This document shows, in pieces, positions 8,501 through 10,321 of a DNA stretch of 10,321 bases. The position numbers and the translations under genes are program-made. This DNA is from Thoreauomyces humboldtii (lineage: Eukaryota; Chytridiomycota; Chytridiomycetes; Spizellomycetales; Powellomycetaceae). The DNA lies in assembly GCA_027596035.1 (NCBI GenBank), contig JADGJA010000812.1, positions 1 through 10,321 on the forward strand, given 5' to 3'. Position 1 is the stretch's first letter, and the number at the start of each line of letters is the position of its first letter. The notes beneath the pieces are model-generated. The model had not been told where the DNA came from. It saw nothing but the letters and a program-made list of their open reading frames with translations, and made no database searches.

Positions 8501-8877
8501 CCCACCTCGCGGCCACTCAAACCACCCCCGGCATCCGAGTTTCCAGATGCAGCGACAGCAGCTTTCAAACCGTGGACCGCTGCGAGTCGACGATTGCGAC
8601 GCCAGGTAGCTGGTGTCTTCCGACCGTCGTCTCCCTGACATACAGCACGATCGGGGCGCTCCTCAGCTTGATGCCGCTTGCATTCTCGCAGCTCCCCATC
8701 ATCTCGGACGTTTTCGTCCCGATCTTCGCTTTTGCCATCGCAGCATCGTGGTACCTATGTTTGCTGGTGTATCCGGTGCTGCTTGACATGGTCCTGCCGC
8801 CACCCGGGCATCCTTTGCCGGAGACCGTCGGGTGCTTAGGGGACGCAGGAAAGGAACGGGAAGCCTGTGTGGTGTGA
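5584..8877 (+). CDS. Patched/NPC1-type RND permease with sterol-sensing domain (12 exons, 873 aa)
   Basis: Exons: 5584-5828, 5883-6080, 6142-6469, 6538-6846, 6900-7034, 7100-7297, 7357-7482, 7536-7961, 8029-8063, 8117-8163, 8236-8357, 8425-8877. All phases agree and the sum is 874 codons including TGA. The start ATG has a good context (CACCATGG) and is followed by a short cytosolic tail. TM1 is about 33-52. The first lumenal loop (54-265) opens with the family-like LQTDPTVLL. TM2-TM6 (268-429) form the sterol-sensing domain, with PFLIFGLGIDSLFLLARRFD in TM4 (Asp 346). TM7 is 467-486 and the second loop 487-668. TM8-TM12 follow, with GVSMAIATDFS in TM10 (Asp 741). Such proteins move sterols or other lipids, probably driven by ions through the TM4/TM10 acidic residues. 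Fungal NPC1 orthologues have an extra N-terminal domain and more than 1,100 residues; this protein lacks it, so it is closer in layout to Patched-related or MmpL-like proteins. The substrate is unknown. Confidence 0.92.
7483..7535 (+). other. GC-AG intron (intron 7 of the permease gene)
   Basis: The donor reads AAG|GCAAGT, the classical context of a GC donor, and the acceptor is AACAG at 7531-7535. The 53-base intron is phase 0 on both sides and joins ...LNLDK to DFGGTTKGF. The nearby GT at 7487 is phase 1 and does not fit either acceptor in the segment (AG ending 7528 or 7535) without breaking the frame. Confidence 0.7.
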
Positions 8878-8989
8878 CTCGAGCACATGTTGCAGTTATG
8901 AGGTGCCCTGTCAGAACTATCAATCAGCTTCTCCTTGCTATCTTTTATATCATGAGCTTCCATTTGTTCAGAGGATACTCAGGAGATCG

Positions 8990-9796
8990 ATGTTGATGTC
9001 ACGACTGAGCACCCCCGGCCCAGAACCGCCACGAAGCATCGCTGTCCATACACTGCTTGTGCTAAAAGTACCCGCACAGAAACAAGGCTGGCGACTGACA
9101 ATTAGTACTGGGAGATTCCCGTTTGGTTCTCAACAGCGATCCTGTCCCTGGCCATCTTTCCTTCGAGCGTTTTGAATCGGGAAACTGCGAGCAACTCGAC
9201 CAAGCTGCTATCGAATTTCAATCGACGTCCGCAATCGAACAAACCAAAAGGCGGCGGACACATCTCTTTCATCGGTGATGGACGCAAAAAATGGGGGCCT
9301 GTCGTTGTTCTTCTGTAAGTAGGTGACTAGAGCTCCGTCGACACCCGTTTCCTTGCCTCTTAAAGAAACAGGTGCCTTCAGCCCTGCAATGCACCCCTTG
9401 ACGAGCACATGAGTAGGTGTAGACTCTCGGTTCCACCCTCTGCATGACAGCTTCTCCGTAGATCGGTTTGTTCAATGATATCCAGCAGTGTCACCGGTGT
9501 TCCATAACCCATGCCCATTCTTGACCTGACCTGACCCGAATTAGCATCCGCGACAGAACCACCATCGACACCCATTGCGGTATACAAACCGCCGGTAGCA
9601 TCCACCAGAAGGCTCTAGGGACCTCCTCGAAGCACTCGTTTGGGCCTCGTCGCCCATTGTAAGCGTCAAGTCTTCGCCATTTCGCCAGCTTGAGAACGTG
9701 GGAACCCAAGGGAAGGCCACACACCGGCTCTTGGCGAACCTGCAGTTTCTGCGAACAGACTTTTCCAGGCACCGCCGCAAGCAACCGGCAAGATGA
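8990..9796 (+). CDS. Possible small spliced gene or remnant, function unknown
   Basis: Coding-like segments on the plus strand: ATG 8990 to about 9067 (MLMSRLSTPGPEPPRS...); 9106-9314, preceded by CTGACAATTAG and ended by a strong GTAAGT donor at 9315 (hydrophobic WFSTAILSLAIFPSSVL, then KGGGHISFIGDGRKKWGPV); an acceptor at 9371 giving a typical 57-base intron and LCLQPCNAPLDEHM; and 9599-9796 (PPEGSRDLLEALVWASS ... ending TGA 9794-9796). A TATA-like TTTTATAT lies at 8943-8950. The pieces cannot all be joined: the first intron would be only 38 bases, and no good donor links 9415 to 9599. The layout suggests a short type II membrane or secreted protein, or a decayed gene. Minus-strand readings across 9208-9605 are also partly coding-like, so even the strand is unsure. 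Confidence 0.25.
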
Positions 9797-10241
9797 AGGA
9801 GTACTGGTCATACTCTTTTGGCGCCAGTAGAGTCTAGGTCGCGGTGCCTATGGGGCGGTGGTCGATACGTCTCTTTCCTGTATTGCCTTGTCGGTTAACA
9901 ATACAATTCGGGGTCGTGCCTGCAGGTAGCGATAGGTCTACGCTTGAGGAACACCGTTTTGGGTCGTGCCGGGGTGTTATGGATTTGTTCTGTGCGGGGA
10001 AGCGCCTGATTATCCTTATGGCAAGCGATCATTCAGTAGGAGGGGGGTTTACTCGGCAGACTACCAGGGACTCCGACTTGCAAGCCACCTATCGAAGCCC
10101 TTGGAGCCGCCTACCTCAGCCCTGCCCTGGAAGTATCGCCCTTAGTCAATGCGTCTGGCCCTTCCCAACCCGAAAGTGTGGCCGTGGAAGTGTCTTGGTA
10201 GAAGTACTCTAGCTGCGTCTGTTTCCGTTCCGCGCTCCCCG
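9797..10241. other. Unassigned stretch
   Basis: No supported gene. A plus-strand frame from ATG 9850 to TAG 10212 is open for about 120 codons but has no domain, no clear codon bias and no flanking splice or promoter signal that I can see. A 10-base direct repeat (gggtcgtgcc) occurs at 9911-9920 and 9961-9970, exactly 50 bases apart. Confidence 0.4.
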
Positions 10242-10321
10242 TTATTCAAGGTCCAAGTCCGTCTCGGCCGCCATGGCTTCCAGGGCACCCGGCGGCTCAA
10301 TGTTTGAGTGCAGTCGCGGGG
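10242..10321 (-). CDS. C-terminal end of an unrecognised minus-strand gene (partial)
   Basis: From the right edge, 25 codons are open in one minus-strand frame and end at TAA (10244-10242). The peptide ends EPPGALEAMAAETDLDLE, an acidic, helix-prone C-terminus, with codon choice like the recognised exons. The bulk of the gene would lie beyond the window. On the other strand an ATG at 10273 in a strong context (GCCGCCATGG) opens a frame to the edge, which is the main alternative. Confidence 0.35.
   Translation of the reverse strand, partial: PRLHSNIEPPGALEAMAAETDLDLE

Noticed and set aside
9911..9970. 10-base direct repeat 50 bases apart as a possible target-site duplication
   Set aside because: The 40 bases between copies carry no terminal inverted repeats or coding content of an element.
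9850..10212. Plus-strand open frame of about 120 codons
   Set aside because: No recognisable domain, no codon bias, no splice or promoter context; frames of this length are expected by chance in several kilobases at this base composition.
1..10321. Bacterial operon, CRISPR array, insertion sequence or phage features
   Set aside because: The long genes only make sense when spliced, there are no regularly spaced repeats, and no transposase, integrase or reverse transcriptase motif appears in any frame.

Overview
The window is eukaryotic nuclear DNA. Two long genes can be rebuilt only by splicing 12-13 exons each across short introns of 52-86 bases. The introns have GT-AG ends (one GC-AG), and several carry a CTAAC-type branch site close to the 3' end. 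Short introns, this branch site, close gene spacing, a secreted protein with a GPI-type tail and a Patched-like transporter lacking the NPC1 N-terminal domain together suggest a compact fungal genome, perhaps a zoosporic or other early-diverging lineage. That placement is inference; another compact protist is possible.

Left part (1-1297): base 1 probably lies inside the last or second-last exon of a plus-strand gene reading to a stop at 121-123. An antisense frame open from 378 to the edge competes with it. A 14-base TATA-containing sequence occurs at 1010-1023 and, inverted, at 415-428. Between them lies a C-rich stretch (654-973) whose coding-like codon bias moves from frame to frame. An intron-like segment with a run of 14 C follows at 1092-1142.

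Centre left (4953-1298, minus strand): 13 exons encode about 941 residues of a secreted, cysteine-rich, probably GPI-anchored surface protein. It contains two diverged copies of a roughly 200-residue cysteine module, three perfect C-x5-C-x4-C-x4-C repeats, a Ser/Thr/Pro linker, a small C-terminal domain ending in an FSTW motif, and a hydrophobic tail.

Centre (4954-5583): the two long genes diverge from this shared promoter region, which has TATA-like boxes facing both ways and three chained upstream ORFs ahead of the plus-strand start.

Centre right (5584-8877, plus strand): 12 exons encode an 873-residue Patched/NPC1-type RND permease with a sterol-sensing domain, 12 predicted membrane segments and an aspartate in both TM4 and TM10. 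One of its introns has a GC-AG boundary.

Right part (8878-10321): mostly unassigned. Coding-like exons on the plus strand between about 8990 and 9796 may be another small spliced gene, perhaps decayed. The last 80 bases look like the C-terminal end of a minus-strand gene. The strongest functional idea is the divergent pairing of a cysteine-rich surface protein with a Patched-like lipid permease; that they work together is inference from shared promoter and membrane location only.
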